In this document: positions 36,401 through 46,161 of the stretch, one piece after another
Position numbering within the stretch: the first letter of the stretch is position 1
How the letters are laid out: each line of letters opens with the position of its first letter
NCBI RefSeq assembly: GCF_000208865.1
Contig: NC_018398.1
Location: forward strand, 868,001 to 932,000
Direction of reading: 5' to 3'
DNA length: 64,000 nucleotides
From: Neospora caninum Liverpool
Lineage: Eukaryota; Apicomplexa; Conoidasida; Eucoccidiorida; Sarcocystidae
Made by a program: the position numbers and the translations under genes
Notes under the pieces: generated by a model
The model's input: the letters and a program-made list of their open reading frames with translations, nothing else
Databases searched by the model: none
What the model was told of the DNA's origin: nothing

Positions 36401-36713
36401 CTGCGCCGTATATGTCGACGGGGATGTCACGCAGACCTCTCAGCTTTGCGCGCGACACACCGAGAGACGCCCGGCGCTCTCGGAGCTCGCTGCGTCTCTC
36501 GCGGATCTCCTGCAACGCGTCGCTGTACACGAGACGGTCGGCCAGTATTCGCCGCGCAACGAATAATCCCGAGCGCAGCGCGTGCCCCGGGCTGAATGCG
36601 GTGAAGTCGTTGCCGCCAGCAGAGAAGCCGGGAAGCGCCGAGACCGCCGCGCCAGGTTCCAAGTCGCTGTCGCAGGCACACGTTAAGCTCTCAACCAAAT
36701 TCGTATTGGAAAA
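15730..36713 (-). CDS. Giant multi-CNBD, EF-hand-like, coiled-coil cyclic-nucleotide-binding protein
   Basis: Twenty-seven exons, one frame, 2369 residues from the first modelled exon: 36713-34832, 34272-34219, 33657-33610, 33049-32859, 32308-32141, 31950-31808, 31315-31266, 30706-30560, 29903-29677, 28767-28609, 28333-28226, 27803-27756, 27100-26906, 26551-26273, 25764-25681, 25131-25014, 24627-24515, 24021-23872, 23727-23626, 22819-22604, 22058-21216, 20517-20255, 19935-19873, 19186-19137, 18488-18082, 17374-16814, 16170-15730. Domain order: Arg/Glu coiled coil (about 200-600), EF-like block 1 (about 700-850), CNBD1-4 (about 915-1510), charged Lys/Glu linker (about 1510-1730), EF-like block 2 (about 1730-1900), CNBD5-6 (about 1950-2223), basic tail. 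CNBD2, 4 and 6 keep the phosphate-binding cassette Glu and Arg (FGEISII..TRTAT, LGEIAFL..PRTAS, FGEMAVI..RRTAS). I see no kinase, GEF, cyclase or channel domain, so it is not PKG or a PKA regulatory subunit. It is probably a cytosolic sensor or scaffold. The true start codon lies upstream of, or inside, the first exon and is unresolved. Confidence 0.83.
16549..16632. repeat. (TA)n microsatellite in the last intron of the cNMP gene
   Basis: Two TA runs separated by a short gcagatacg-like spacer lie between exons 26 and 27. Confidence 0.95.
16814..18488 (-). other. CNBD5 (degenerate) and CNBD6 (canonical)
   Basis: Exons 25-26. CNBD5 has cassette [17 protein letters not shown], where the Glu and Arg positions are Leu, so it is probably a non-binding structural domain. 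CNBD6 has lead-in [20 protein letters not shown] and cassette [18 protein letters not shown] with Glu and Arg-Thr, and should be binding-competent. Confidence 0.75.
18400..21360 (-). other. EF-hand-like block 2 of the cNMP protein
   Basis: The end of exon 21 to the start of exon 25. [25 protein letters not shown]...[30 protein letters not shown], and [11 protein letters not shown] followed by RLWNFFGG. Each segment has a counterpart in block 1, including a 50-nt micro-exon and the aromatic NFFGG/SFFGR ending. Calcium ligands are degenerate. Confidence 0.65.
21900..23727 (-). other. CNBD4 (canonical, Arg-Thr cassette)
   Basis: Exons 19-20 and the start of 21. Lead-in [20 protein letters not shown], then [16 protein letters not shown], and cassette [18 protein letters not shown] with Glu and Arg-Thr. 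The last strand and C helix run into exon 21 ([14 protein letters not shown]). Confidence 0.75.
22274..22423. repeat. Compound (CATATATATA)n / (TA)n repeat in an intron
   Basis: Ten-base units of the catatatata type are repeated several times and grade into pure TA. They lie in the intron between exons 20 and 21 of the cNMP gene, preceded by a CA run. Confidence 0.95.
24222..24248. repeat. (TA)n microsatellite
   Basis: Pure TA run in the intron between exons 17 and 18 of the cNMP gene. Confidence 0.9.
24856..24892. repeat. (TA)n microsatellite
   Basis: Long TA run in the intron between exons 16 and 17 of the cNMP gene. Confidence 0.95.
26752..26828. repeat. Paired (TA)n microsatellites
   Basis: Two TA runs separated by about 30 bp, in the intron between exons 13 and 14 of the cNMP gene. 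Confidence 0.95.
27435..27585. repeat. AT-rich (TA)n array
   Basis: Several TA runs interrupted by gtatg, agata and cgtat spacers, in the intron between exons 12 and 13 of the cNMP gene. Confidence 0.9.
28609..29903 (-). other. CNBD1 (degenerate)
   Basis: Exons 9-10. The beta-roll strands ([16 protein letters not shown] and [14 protein letters not shown]) are clear. The phosphate-binding cassette reads [17 protein letters not shown], lacking the FGE motif and the invariant Arg, so cyclic nucleotide binding is unlikely. Confidence 0.65.
29067..29135. repeat. (GATA)n tetranucleotide microsatellite
   Basis: About sixteen tagata-type tetranucleotide units with two interruptions, in the intron between exons 9 and 10 of the cNMP gene. 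It is the only tetranucleotide array among the TA runs. Confidence 0.95.
30560..33049 (-). other. EF-hand-like block 1 of the cNMP protein
   Basis: Exons 4-8 encode a repeat of degenerate EF-hand-like helices: a [13 protein letters not shown] segment, LYRQL...[10 protein letters not shown], then [17 protein letters not shown] and [15 protein letters not shown]. The loops keep position-6 Gly and position-8 hydrophobic residues but lack the position-12 Glu, so calcium binding is doubtful. This block is the paralogue of the one at 18082-21360. Confidence 0.65.
33257..33291. repeat. (TC)n(TA)n compound microsatellite
   Basis: A CT run passes directly into a TA run, in the intron between exons 3 and 4 of the cNMP gene. 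Confidence 0.9.
33447..33477. repeat. (TA)n microsatellite
   Basis: Pure TA run in the same intron as the TC/TA element at 33257. Confidence 0.9.
35090..35375 (-). repeat. 78-bp in-frame tandem repeat (26-residue Arg/Glu unit)
   Basis: The plus-strand string cttgctccctttg recurs at about 35105, 35183, 35261 and 35339, an exact 78-bp spacing. On the coding (minus) strand the unit is 26 residues alternating Glu runs and Arg runs, extending the coiled coil of the cNMP protein. Copy number is likely to vary between strains. Confidence 0.85.
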
Positions 36714-37878
36714 CTGGACAGAACCAAAGAGAGAGACGAGACAGAGAGAGGGAAGAGAGAGAGCGAGAAGAGAGAAAGGGAGAGAACGAGATGCGGGGGG
36801 AGATAGAGAGAAGAAATAGGGAAGAAGGGAGGAGCGACAGAGAGAACGAGAAGAACGAGATGGTGAGAGTGAGAAAGAAAGAGAGGAGGAGGCAAAGACG
36901 AAAAGGAGACAAAAAACAGAAGAGAAGGAAGGTGAGAGACGAATCCAAGGCGCGACGGGAGGCGACGAAGAGATCAAACAAGCGAAGGAGAGACAACTCA
37001 GACGATAGGAATTGACGGACATGAAACGCAAGAGAGATGACAAGTCCGGAAAGAACCAGAGAGAGGACGGGGGAACGGAGAGCAGACGCGAGAAGCGCGA
37101 CACAGAGGCGAGGGAGGTTGGAAGGGAAATGCCCGGCGGGGAGGGTTTAATGTTTTTCCAGGTTCCGGAAGAAAGACGGCGGCGAATTCGAAGGTGAAAC
37201 AGCGAGGAAATTATCGAGGCGACCGAGAGCCGGGAGGCGATGTTGCATGCACGCACAGGCACACAGCACAGGCACACACGAAGACGGGGGCTTTCAGAGG
37301 GAGAAACATGTTTGGCGCGCGAAAAACACATTTACAACATATATACCAGAACGCCTCCATAATATATATATATATATATATTATATATGCAAGCATGCGC
37401 GCACGTGATGTACAGACATGACGTGGCTATCTATCCCTAGGGAAGGCCCTCACAAAACGGCAATCACTTTGCCTCCGCTTCTTGTAGACGTCCTCTTCCC
37501 GGAATCCCAAACCCTCTTCCTGTTCATGGCAGTTTTTGCCCTCCCTGTCTCTCTTTTCCCGCTGTCTCTTCGCAATCCCCGTGCGAGCCTCCCCCATGTC
37601 CCGCAGCTCCTCGTTTCCCTTTCTCGATCCTCGCCTCCCTGGAGTTCTTTCAGTCCCGTCTCGCCCGCGCGCGTTGCCTGTTCCCGCTCCGAGAAAACAA
37701 ATTATGCCTCAAAGACTCGCGCTTTGCTTTGGCCGGACCCCTCGAGTCAGCGATTGCCGTCTTTCCCGGGGCCTTTACGCGAAAAAGAAACGACGCAAAA
37801 AAAGAGGAACGACGTGAAAAAGAGAAATGACGAAAAAGGAGTCTCCCCTACAGGACGTGGCACGGTCGATTGAAACAA
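36714..37878. other. 5' region of the cNMP gene / 3' flank of the coiled-coil gene
   Basis: On the minus strand 36719-37010 is a long CT-rich tract (GA-rich on plus), typical of a coccidian 5' UTR or first intron. The minus frame stays open through it, with an ATG near 37013, but the translation is almost pure Ser/Leu/Arg/Pro and does not look like protein. The first coding exon of the cNMP gene should lie here, or translation starts inside the exon at 36713. A (TA)n run lies at about 37363-37387. Confidence 0.45.
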
Positions 37879-40800
37879 CTAGCTCTCATCTGATTCAGAA
37901 GACGAGTCGTCTGTCGACTCCACCGGACCAACAGAGTCCACTCGAGCGACGGCTTTCTGAGTAAGCGCGTCGTTCAGTCTAACCCGCAGATCTTTCACTT
38001 CTCTCTCCAACTCGGCAATCCTTGCGGAATACACTTCGAGGCCTGAAAAACACCACAAAAGCGCCAGGACTTGCGTTACGGTGTGCTAACACCAACAGCA
38101 CAGTATTCGCATATATATATATATATATATATATATAGATTCATACATGGATAGGATCCATTTATGATAGAGAGGACCCGCGTAGGTGCCGTTCCGTTTC
38201 TGTGTCTCTTTAAAAGATGGACGCATGGCAACGCGGCGACTCCAGGAGCTGGTGTGTCTTTGCGTCTACGGTGGATTCGGTGACTGTCAATACGCGGAAG
38301 TCCCCACTCTATGAGTATCATGCTCGAATCGCTCATGCAGATATAGGCCGCTATGCACCTGGGTGAGGGCCTTTGGAGGGGAACGCGAGCACCTACGCAC
38401 GTATATGTGTCACAAAAAGTAAACCCTCAATCTTGACTGCGGCAGCCTCTTTGTACGCCTCGATGCGTGACTATGTATACAGAGATATATACATATACAT
38501 GTAAGTACATACAAATACGTATGCGTCGACTGTGAGAGACGGACGCTATATCGAATCGCTTGACGTTGCGAAACACACGGCGACAGGCACGTGTGCACAC
38601 TCACGTTTGGCATCGGCATCGATTCTGTCTCCGGCCTGACGAAGGAGACGCAGCGACTCTCGTTCGGAGCACGTCAAACCGCCCAAGTCTCGCCTTGCGG
38701 CGGCCTCAGCGGCTGCAAGGATTCCGCCGCGAAACAAGTCGCATTTCATTCCACTTTTCCGGGACGCAAGCGCGAGAGTCGCGAGGTGGTCTCGGAGCTG
38801 CGAAGAAACAACGGCACGGACCAGGCAGGATCGCCACGCGAATGAGCCACGGCGGCTCGGGGGCTCCGCGAAGAAAAGAAGAAAGGGTCCAGCCTTCGGT
38901 CGGAAAACCCTCCTAGAGTCCGTCGGCATTCGCCGTCGAAGGTACGAAATAGTATCCTGGAGCAACGGTAACACTTGGTTCGCCAGAGGGACTAGAACTA
39001 TGTTTGGCGAGGAGACAAAGCGAGAGAGAACCCCGCCTCACAGACGACAATCAGGGGGACGAAATCTGTCTCGACGGACTGAAAAACCAGAAAAGTGTGC
39101 ATTTGCCGAAACGTAACACACCGCCGCAGCAGGCACAGTATCACAACGCTTCTGATTCTACAAGTGTTATCGTCTTAACTGAGTTCCGCTGACACAATAG
39201 AGCGCGGCTCCAGGAAACAAAGAGGATTAAGATCTAATCCAGTGTTTATCAGCGTGCATGTGGGTGCATGCGTGCCCGCATGAAGATGCCCTACACACAG
39301 ACCCTGACGGGGAATCCAACACGCGATAATTCAGGAAATCTACGGTCCTCACAAAGGAGCAAAGAGAGTGAACGCATGCACTGCCCTCACCTCGCGCTGC
39401 ATGGCTCGAAGATTCGTTTGCCAGCTTCGCGAGATACTGCGCTCAAATGCGAGGCGCCTCTCCAACTCCGCATTGACATCCTGAGAAAAAACACGAGTTC
39501 TCGACCAAAAAGGAGCTCGGAACACGACTCCGCCGCCGACGCACACAGACCCACACAGACGTTACAGAAAATAGTCACGCACCTACAAGTATCATACTTC
39601 CATACCTGGATTGGCAGATATGCATATATATATATATATATGCAGGAATTACATACACGTATATATATATATATATATATATATGCCTACAAGGTGTGAG
39701 AAACAGACGGAGGTTTGCCCGGATTCTACCTGCGTTCTTCCCATCAGATAGTATAAGTACATCTAGATAGGTGTACAGGGGAACGCTTCGAGGCCGAAAG
39801 GTAAAGGAATAGGTGTGTAGGTGCGTATATATATATGTTCACATGGGTTACGGAAGTCAGAAGAAGCTTTGCGGAAAACGTGGAATCGGGGTTTGCTCTG
39901 TCACGCGTCCCTTACTTCCGCGAGTGCGAGCCTTGCGGAGGCTTCTCGCAGCTGAACTTGGGCATTGGGAACTGCGCCGGGAGTCCCTGCCGCCGCGTAC
40001 TTTGCAGACAGGAACGGGTCACCCATGATTTTGGATTGAATGTCTGAGAGGCGCTCTCGGAGACCCGCCACTCTGCAAAAAAAGACACACGAAGTCGTCT
40101 TGCTGCTCCGGCCGAAACCGTCCTCGTCTCTGCCAGGAAGACGCTCTGGCGGTTCTCCGTCCTGGATCTGTAACTGTCCCGTCGGTCTCTTTCCTGGTCC
40201 TCTCCCACCTCCGCCAGATCCACCCTCGACCTCTCAGGATGTCCCCTAGAGTCCCCGCGTTCTCCCCTTCCGACCGCCACGAAAGAGTCCTGCCTTCTCC
40301 CCCCAAGCACAGCCCCGCCCCGCCGTTCTGGCGGACCCTCTGTTTTTCGCGTGGCTTACTTCATCGCCAGCTCATTTCGCTCGTCCTCAAGGGCGTTGAC
40401 TCGCAGTTGCCACACGTTGCGTTCGTAGCTCTTGAGGTTCTCGTCGAGCGAATCCATCAACTCCTGCAGCTTCGCGGTGCACAGGCAGTGCTCGGACGTC
40501 TCGGCGCGCAACCGCATGTGTTTCGACCCGCGCATCAGCGCCACGGGCCCCGGCACGTCCTCGACGGCCAGAGCCTCGCTCTCTCCGCTGTGTCCGCGGC
40601 CGCGCGTCTCCCCGTCTTCCAGCATCGAGAGAGACGCAGACGAGCGGCTGCCTCTGACGGCGTCGCGCGCGAGCCGGGACGCGTAGTCTCTCTCCTCTTT
40701 GGAACGCAGCGCCTCGCCGAGCTTCTGCGCCCGAAGGTCTGCCCGCACTTGCGCCCGTTGCGTGCTCTGCAGTTTTACCTTCAAATACTTGTTTTCGTCT

Positions 40801-41719
40801 GTAAGGCTCGAGAAGGCGTGCGCGAGCTCGGGGCCGTAGCGCCGCCCCAACTCCCGCGTCTCCGACGCGTCCGGGTAGCTCGCCTGCAGGCGAGAACACG
40901 AAGGAAACGGGCGAGCGTGTGTGAAAATCTTGTCCACATCAGTCTCCGTTTCGCACACGCTCAAGGCCAGAGACACCCGCACAAAGCGAAACGCATCTGA
41001 CGGCAGAAGTCCACAAGTGCAACACGAACATGCAAACAAACAGGAAGAAATTCGTGTCCTTACATGTGTTGATCAAGACACACATCTCTCTACACGTACA
41101 CATGTATAATTCATACACATACACAGGGATATATGTATACATATATATGTATATATCCACATTTGAAAAGAAGTTGCAGATCGAAGCAAAATAGTATACA
41201 GGCGTAGAGACAGAGATCCATGTAGCCATCGTTTGGGAGTCTCCGTGTCGAGTTTCAGGTGAGTGCCGGAGCAAAACAGCAAAGGAGCGCAGTAGAGGCA
41301 GAACGGAACACTGCAGATGGGGTTCCTAGCGAGGTTGCTCAGAGAGAGCGGTCGTACCAGCTGAGATAAGAGCCTGTTGCGTAGTTCTTGATTCTCCCCC
41401 TCCAAAAACTCATTCATTCTCCTGCACAGAACACGCACACGCAGATACATCTAAACACTCAAAGACACCGCCAGAACGTTAACCGGGAGCTTTTGACAAG
41501 CCCATACCTTTCATGCATATATATATATATATATGTTGGACAGTGATTTTGTTTTCTGTGGCGAACGGAACCCGCGAGGTGAGCCTACTTGAGTTTTAAC
41601 AATTTGTCGCGCGCTTCTTCGAGATCTTCCCTCAAAGTTCGCTCCCGCACGCGGTCCGAGTCATTCCCTCGGCCGGCGGCAGCCGATCGCGATCCGGGAA
41701 GCGTCGCTATCGTCTCCAT
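37879..41719 (-). CDS. Coiled-coil protein of 440 residues, unknown family
   Basis: Seven exons with matching phases: 41719-41589, 41421-41358, 40883-40360, 40072-39916, 39480-39391, 38797-38605, 38042-37879 (stop 37879-37881). Total 1323 nt, an exact frame. The start ATG at 41719 is followed by a short Ser/Arg/Gly stretch. The protein is then mostly charged helix with heptad character (EDLEEARDKLLKLK, NEFLEGENQELRNRLLSQL, NKYLKVKLQ, ELEREVKDLRVRLNDAL). A non-coiled insert has DPFLSAKYAAAGTPGAVPNA, and the C-terminus is an acidic Ser/Asp/Glu tail. No signal peptide or membrane segment is seen. A structural, cytoskeletal or centrosomal role is possible from composition alone, but no family was recognised. 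Introns again contain (TA)n runs (38111-38138, 39622-39642, 39659-39685, 41515-41535). It lies upstream of the cNMP gene on the same strand, about 1.2 kb away. Confidence 0.65.
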
Positions 41720-43769
41720 CTTCTTGACGTAGCAACCGCTTGACTTCACACGTTCCGACAGGCACGTGTGCGCGTCGGTCCACGGAGATTGAGTGTGCTT
41801 ATCTACCTAACCCGGCATACACTTCAACACATGCAGAGAGGAGTCGCTGCGAGTGCTAAGGTGAAGAATGACGGGGGGCCATTTCAACGAGCATGTCGCG
41901 GCATCCCAAAACAGATGCGCGAGACGGTTCAAACAAACACGAGTGACTGAACTTGAGGCTAGACAGAGGGGAAGCGGCGGCGCGGAGGGAGGGAGGCGCC
42001 TCTACTGCAGACTGGATTTGCACGAGAGAGACACTTTCTCTCCGGCAGATCTAACTCGTTGTTCAGGGAAGAAGAGCCGCCAAAGCAACCGCGCAAAAAA
42101 GTTCCCACGACCTCGAAGCCGCTGTCCTTTGCGCGACTACGGGCGGAAGTTTCGCGTTCGCGCACCGCGAGGAAAACGGAAAAGGAGAGAACACTGCGTG
42201 CGACGCACGGGCGTAGTTTCAACTGCAGGTGCACGACCCATGGTAGCCACCACACAAAAAATCGGATTGCGTCATGGCTGCACACTTAATAACTTGGTGT
42301 GGATCTCATCGGTGGAGTCAGATTTCGATTCCTAGGTGGTATCAAGTCTCGGTGTATTCCAGCGGGAGGCGCACGCCTCGAGACTCCAACTGACGCGGGA
42401 CGCCCGAACCGCATACACCATACAGCTCGTGCATAGACCCTCGTCGATTCTATACGCAGTGAGAAAGAAAGTTACAATCGTCACGCAGACGTATATCTGT
42501 TTACACGAATATACGGAGGTGAATGGAAGAGAGACCGGAGGAGAGCGACCCCGCGGGGAAAAAACCGGATCTAGCGAGATGTACTCGACACACACCGATA
42601 CACACGAAAGACAAACTGCGTGCGTTCCCAAGCGCGTCGGTTTTCATCCAGTCTGTGGACGAATCTGCATTCGGAGAAGAGTGTCCCTGGTTCACAAATC
42701 GCATTTTGCGCCTCAACGCCCGAGTGCCTACGCGCGGTGAGACGACGCGCCAGCGTAAAATGAAAACCGTCGCAAGAGAAGCCAAACCTGCTCTGTAGAA
42801 CCGCCAGGGAAAGTCGCGGCCTCAACTGCCGCCTCAAAAACCTCTCTTTTGGGGGATCCGCAACTGTAGCTCCGGGCGAACCTGCGTGCCAGTCTCGCGG
42901 TCTCGCTCGTCGGCCAGCGAGCGACAGAGTGGCAGGTTTACAAACTTGGGCAGCAAAAAAGTGAATGCACCTTGCCGACAAACAAGCGGACGAGGGAGCG
43001 TGAGGGAAACCCAAAGAGGAAACCTCAAGAACAGTCGCCAAGACAAAAAGACGAGAAATCGACAAGCGTACCGCGAGAAAAAAAGCTGGAGTGCACCAAG
43101 CCGAGAGACGTAACGCGCGTGCAAACAGGCCGTGCGTTCACTGGGTTCAGAAAAGTGTGGACGAAGAAAAGAGAGACGAATTTCTTTGCACATCCGCCGC
43201 CAAGATTCCTTCAGCGCGCCATCCCGAGAAAGACAAACAGAACCAACTGCGCCAAGAGAGAGAATCGAAGCCCCGCTTGCTAGTTGACAAACAGCCAACG
43301 GCCGAGCGCGTAGGCACTCACGCTCACACTCGACATGAGCGCTCTCTCCGGGACTGCCCTCGCCGCCGCTGTGCCGTCGGTTTTTCGGAAGAAATGACCC
43401 GAACTACTCTTCGAAAGGGCTGAACAAATCAAAAACACGGAAATCTCCCTGCACAACCGGAGAAAAACTTGGGTTTGAGGCTGCGAAGCCAAACTCTTGC
43501 CGCAAAGAAGGCTGAAGGGGAAAGCCGTTTCACTCGCGAGAGAGGACAGGCGCGGACCACGTGGCATTCTTGCCGTTTTTGAGTCAGACAGGGGAACTGG
43601 GACGAGATTCCCGGGTTTTAAAAACGGAGATCTTTCATTTCGGCGCCTTCCCGACGCGTGAGAGACGGAACATGATCTTCTTGAGAAGTATATGCTCAAA
43701 GAGACTCAAACGCTGACTCGTCGAAAAGGCGCACGTAGTCTGACTTGCCCCTTGTCTAAAAAACGATGG
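41720..43769. other. 5' flank of the coiled-coil gene; no gene supported
   Basis: This region holds the promoter side of the gene that starts at 41719. Frames of 100-160 codons occur on both strands but overlap each other and lack splice-site or family support. It runs into the assembly gap. Confidence 0.4.
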
Positions 43770-43869
43770 NNNNNNNNNNNNNNNNNNNNNNNNNNNNNNN
43801 NNNNNNNNNNNNNNNNNNNNNNNNNNNNNNNNNNNNNNNNNNNNNNNNNNNNNNNNNNNNNNNNNNNNN
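43770..43869. other. Assembly gap (100 N)
   Basis: Exactly 100 N, the usual placeholder for a gap of unknown size. Confidence 0.99.
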
Positions 43870-44849
43870 AAAAATTAAGTTTGTCCCCAAAGGGAAAATA
43901 CAAAAATTGGTTGGAAAGGTTGGAAAACCCTAAAAGTTTACTTCCCGAGTGGGGCGGTAAAACCCTTTTTAAAGAAAGCATTTAAACGGTGGTTAAAAAA
44001 AGGGAATTGGTTTGGGAAATTAAGGAGTTTTTTTTTTAAAAAAGAAAAAAACCCAGGTTTTTTTTTTTTGGGGGTGAAAAAAACAAAAGATACCCCAGAG
44101 AAGGCCGGGCAAGGGAATCCCAATTTGGGTTTGGAAAAAGCGGGTTTTTTAACCCTTTTGTGGTGAAAGGTTTTTGCGCTCAAATGGGGGGGCAAATTTG
44201 AGAGAAAAGCCCCCAAAACGGGTGAACTTTGGGAAAATCATTTTTTGGGGAATTGTTAAAAAAGGGTTTGGGGATTTGCTTCCTCAAAAAGAAAATTTGT
44301 TTTCCCCGGGGGGGCCTGTGGAAAACCCCGGGAAATTTGGGACCTTTTTGGCCAAAAGAGTTTTTGGAAACCGAAAAGGAAACGTTTTTCCGTTTGCAAC
44401 CCGGCACCAAAATTTTCTGCAACCCGGGGTTGCACGCAAATTACAATAAAAGCCTTCGGTAACGGGGTTGGTTAGGGGAACACCCGGTTTCCCCCCGAAA
44501 AATGGGGGGTGGTCAAATTCCCTTTGAATTTAATTTGGGGGGGAAATGAGGAAAAAAAAAAAGGTTGGGCAAGAAAAAACCCGGGAAGCCGGGTTTTTAA
44601 AACCCCCCAATGTAAAATTCCTGGCAAGGGAATGCCTCGGGGTTGGGGAAAAGCGAAGTGTTTTTTGCAATGTTTGAAACAATTTCCCAAAGGAAAATTT
44701 GCCCGGGAAACGCCCCTTTCCTTTTCAAAGGTGGGTCCTTTGACCTTGCCCGGAAAAAATTGAAAAAGAAACCTGAAAAAGGATTTTTTTTTTTTTGTTG
44801 GGCCCAAAACAAAGGGGGAAGGGCGCCCCCCCCCCCCCCCCCCCCCCCC
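43870..44849. other. Low-quality contig end, probably erroneous base calls
   Basis: Homopolymers of A, T, G and C of 4-10 bases are extraordinarily frequent and the texture differs from everything else in the window. The block ends in a 24-base C run (44826-44849). It directly abuts the N gap, as expected for over-extended low-quality read tails. Frames here should not be annotated. Confidence 0.8.
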
Positions 44850-46161
44850 ACCGCTGGCGCTGCGCGCCTCGAGCTCTCCCGACGCGTTCGCCAATCGTTT
44901 GACACAGTTTCTCCCGAGGTAGCGACGCGATGTATAAAAACCTTGTTCGCGAACAGCACACACGCGCGCGAACGCGGCCTCGCACGAAAAAACACTGAAA
45001 TCTCACAGACGTTTCTACATACAACAACGCGCCGTTCCCTATACACATCTTGGCCCGCGATACACATGTGGCCGGGGGTCGGACCTGTCACACACACACA
45101 CACTTTCCCTGTTTTTCTTGGCACTTTGTTTCGGTGCCAAACTCGAAGAGAGGCAGAAACCGCCGGCACGTCCCCCGCGGTGTACACAGAGAACGGAAGC
45201 GCGCGGCGGTCGGCGCCGAATGCGCTGTTGCTCACAGGCACGCACAGAAACAGTCGCTTCGTTTATTTCGGAGAACGAAGAGACGCGAGACTCCACAAAG
45301 AGAAAAGGAACAATCACACACACGCACACGCACTCCCCCCGAACGCCACTGCACACAGTTCGCGGCCCACCAAGTTCCGTAACGGCGACATTTTAAAGAG
45401 TTTTTGCATCGGACTGAGGTAGATACACACATTCACGCATGCACGGACGAACTAAGAAGCGATCCCCATGGCAGACAGGAGACGCTCTCTCCCTGTGGGC
45501 GGTGATGGATATGTACAGGCACTACATAAAACCTTTGACGGAGAAGGCACCTTGAAAAAAGACCCGTTCGTCGCGTCGAGAGACGTGAGAGTTGACAAAC
45601 GGCGATTCCTTCTCCACTGGCACACTGCTGGACCGCGACTGGGCCGCGGGCACGCAGCGCCTACCTCTCTTCTTCCCTGGCGTGCGTTGTTTCCTCCGGC
45701 GTACTCGAGCACGCCCACGCCTCTCTCGTTTCACCCTACTTTGTCCCCTCCACACAGTGCGGCTCCACCTTCCCACCAAAGAGAGAAGGCTCGACGAGAT
45801 TTGCGTTGCATCGACCGCCGGAGAGAGGCGACGCTTCATAACGGCGCTTAACGCCCGCTCGCGAAACGTGCACGCCCAATCCACGAAGTACCCGCAAGCT
45901 GCGCCCGTTCCTCTCCAGGTTTCCTTTTCCTGGCTTCTGTTTCCCCTGCCGCGCGCCCTGTCGCGGGTCCCCGCCGCAAAAACGGCCGCTCTCTCCGACA
46001 CCCCGCTTCGCGTGTGTGTCGCTCGCGGCTGCCGACACGCGCGTCCACCTATACGTCTGCCAAGCGTCGACCCCGTCTCCAGGTGCGTTGTTGTTGAGAC
46101 CGTGCACATCTCCGCGGGCGCTGCGAGAGCACCCGGTTAACCCTCGCATGCAGACTGGACT
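44850..46161. other. 3' flank of the AP2 gene; no gene supported
   Basis: Sequence texture returns to normal here. The AP2 gene ends at 46162, so its 3' UTR should occupy part of this stretch. Frames on both strands overlap and show no family signal. Confidence 0.4.

Noticed and set aside
44174..45422. Several frames near the gap, including one of 259 codons
   Set aside because: They lie wholly or partly in the low-quality homopolymer-rich sequence and cross the poly-C run.
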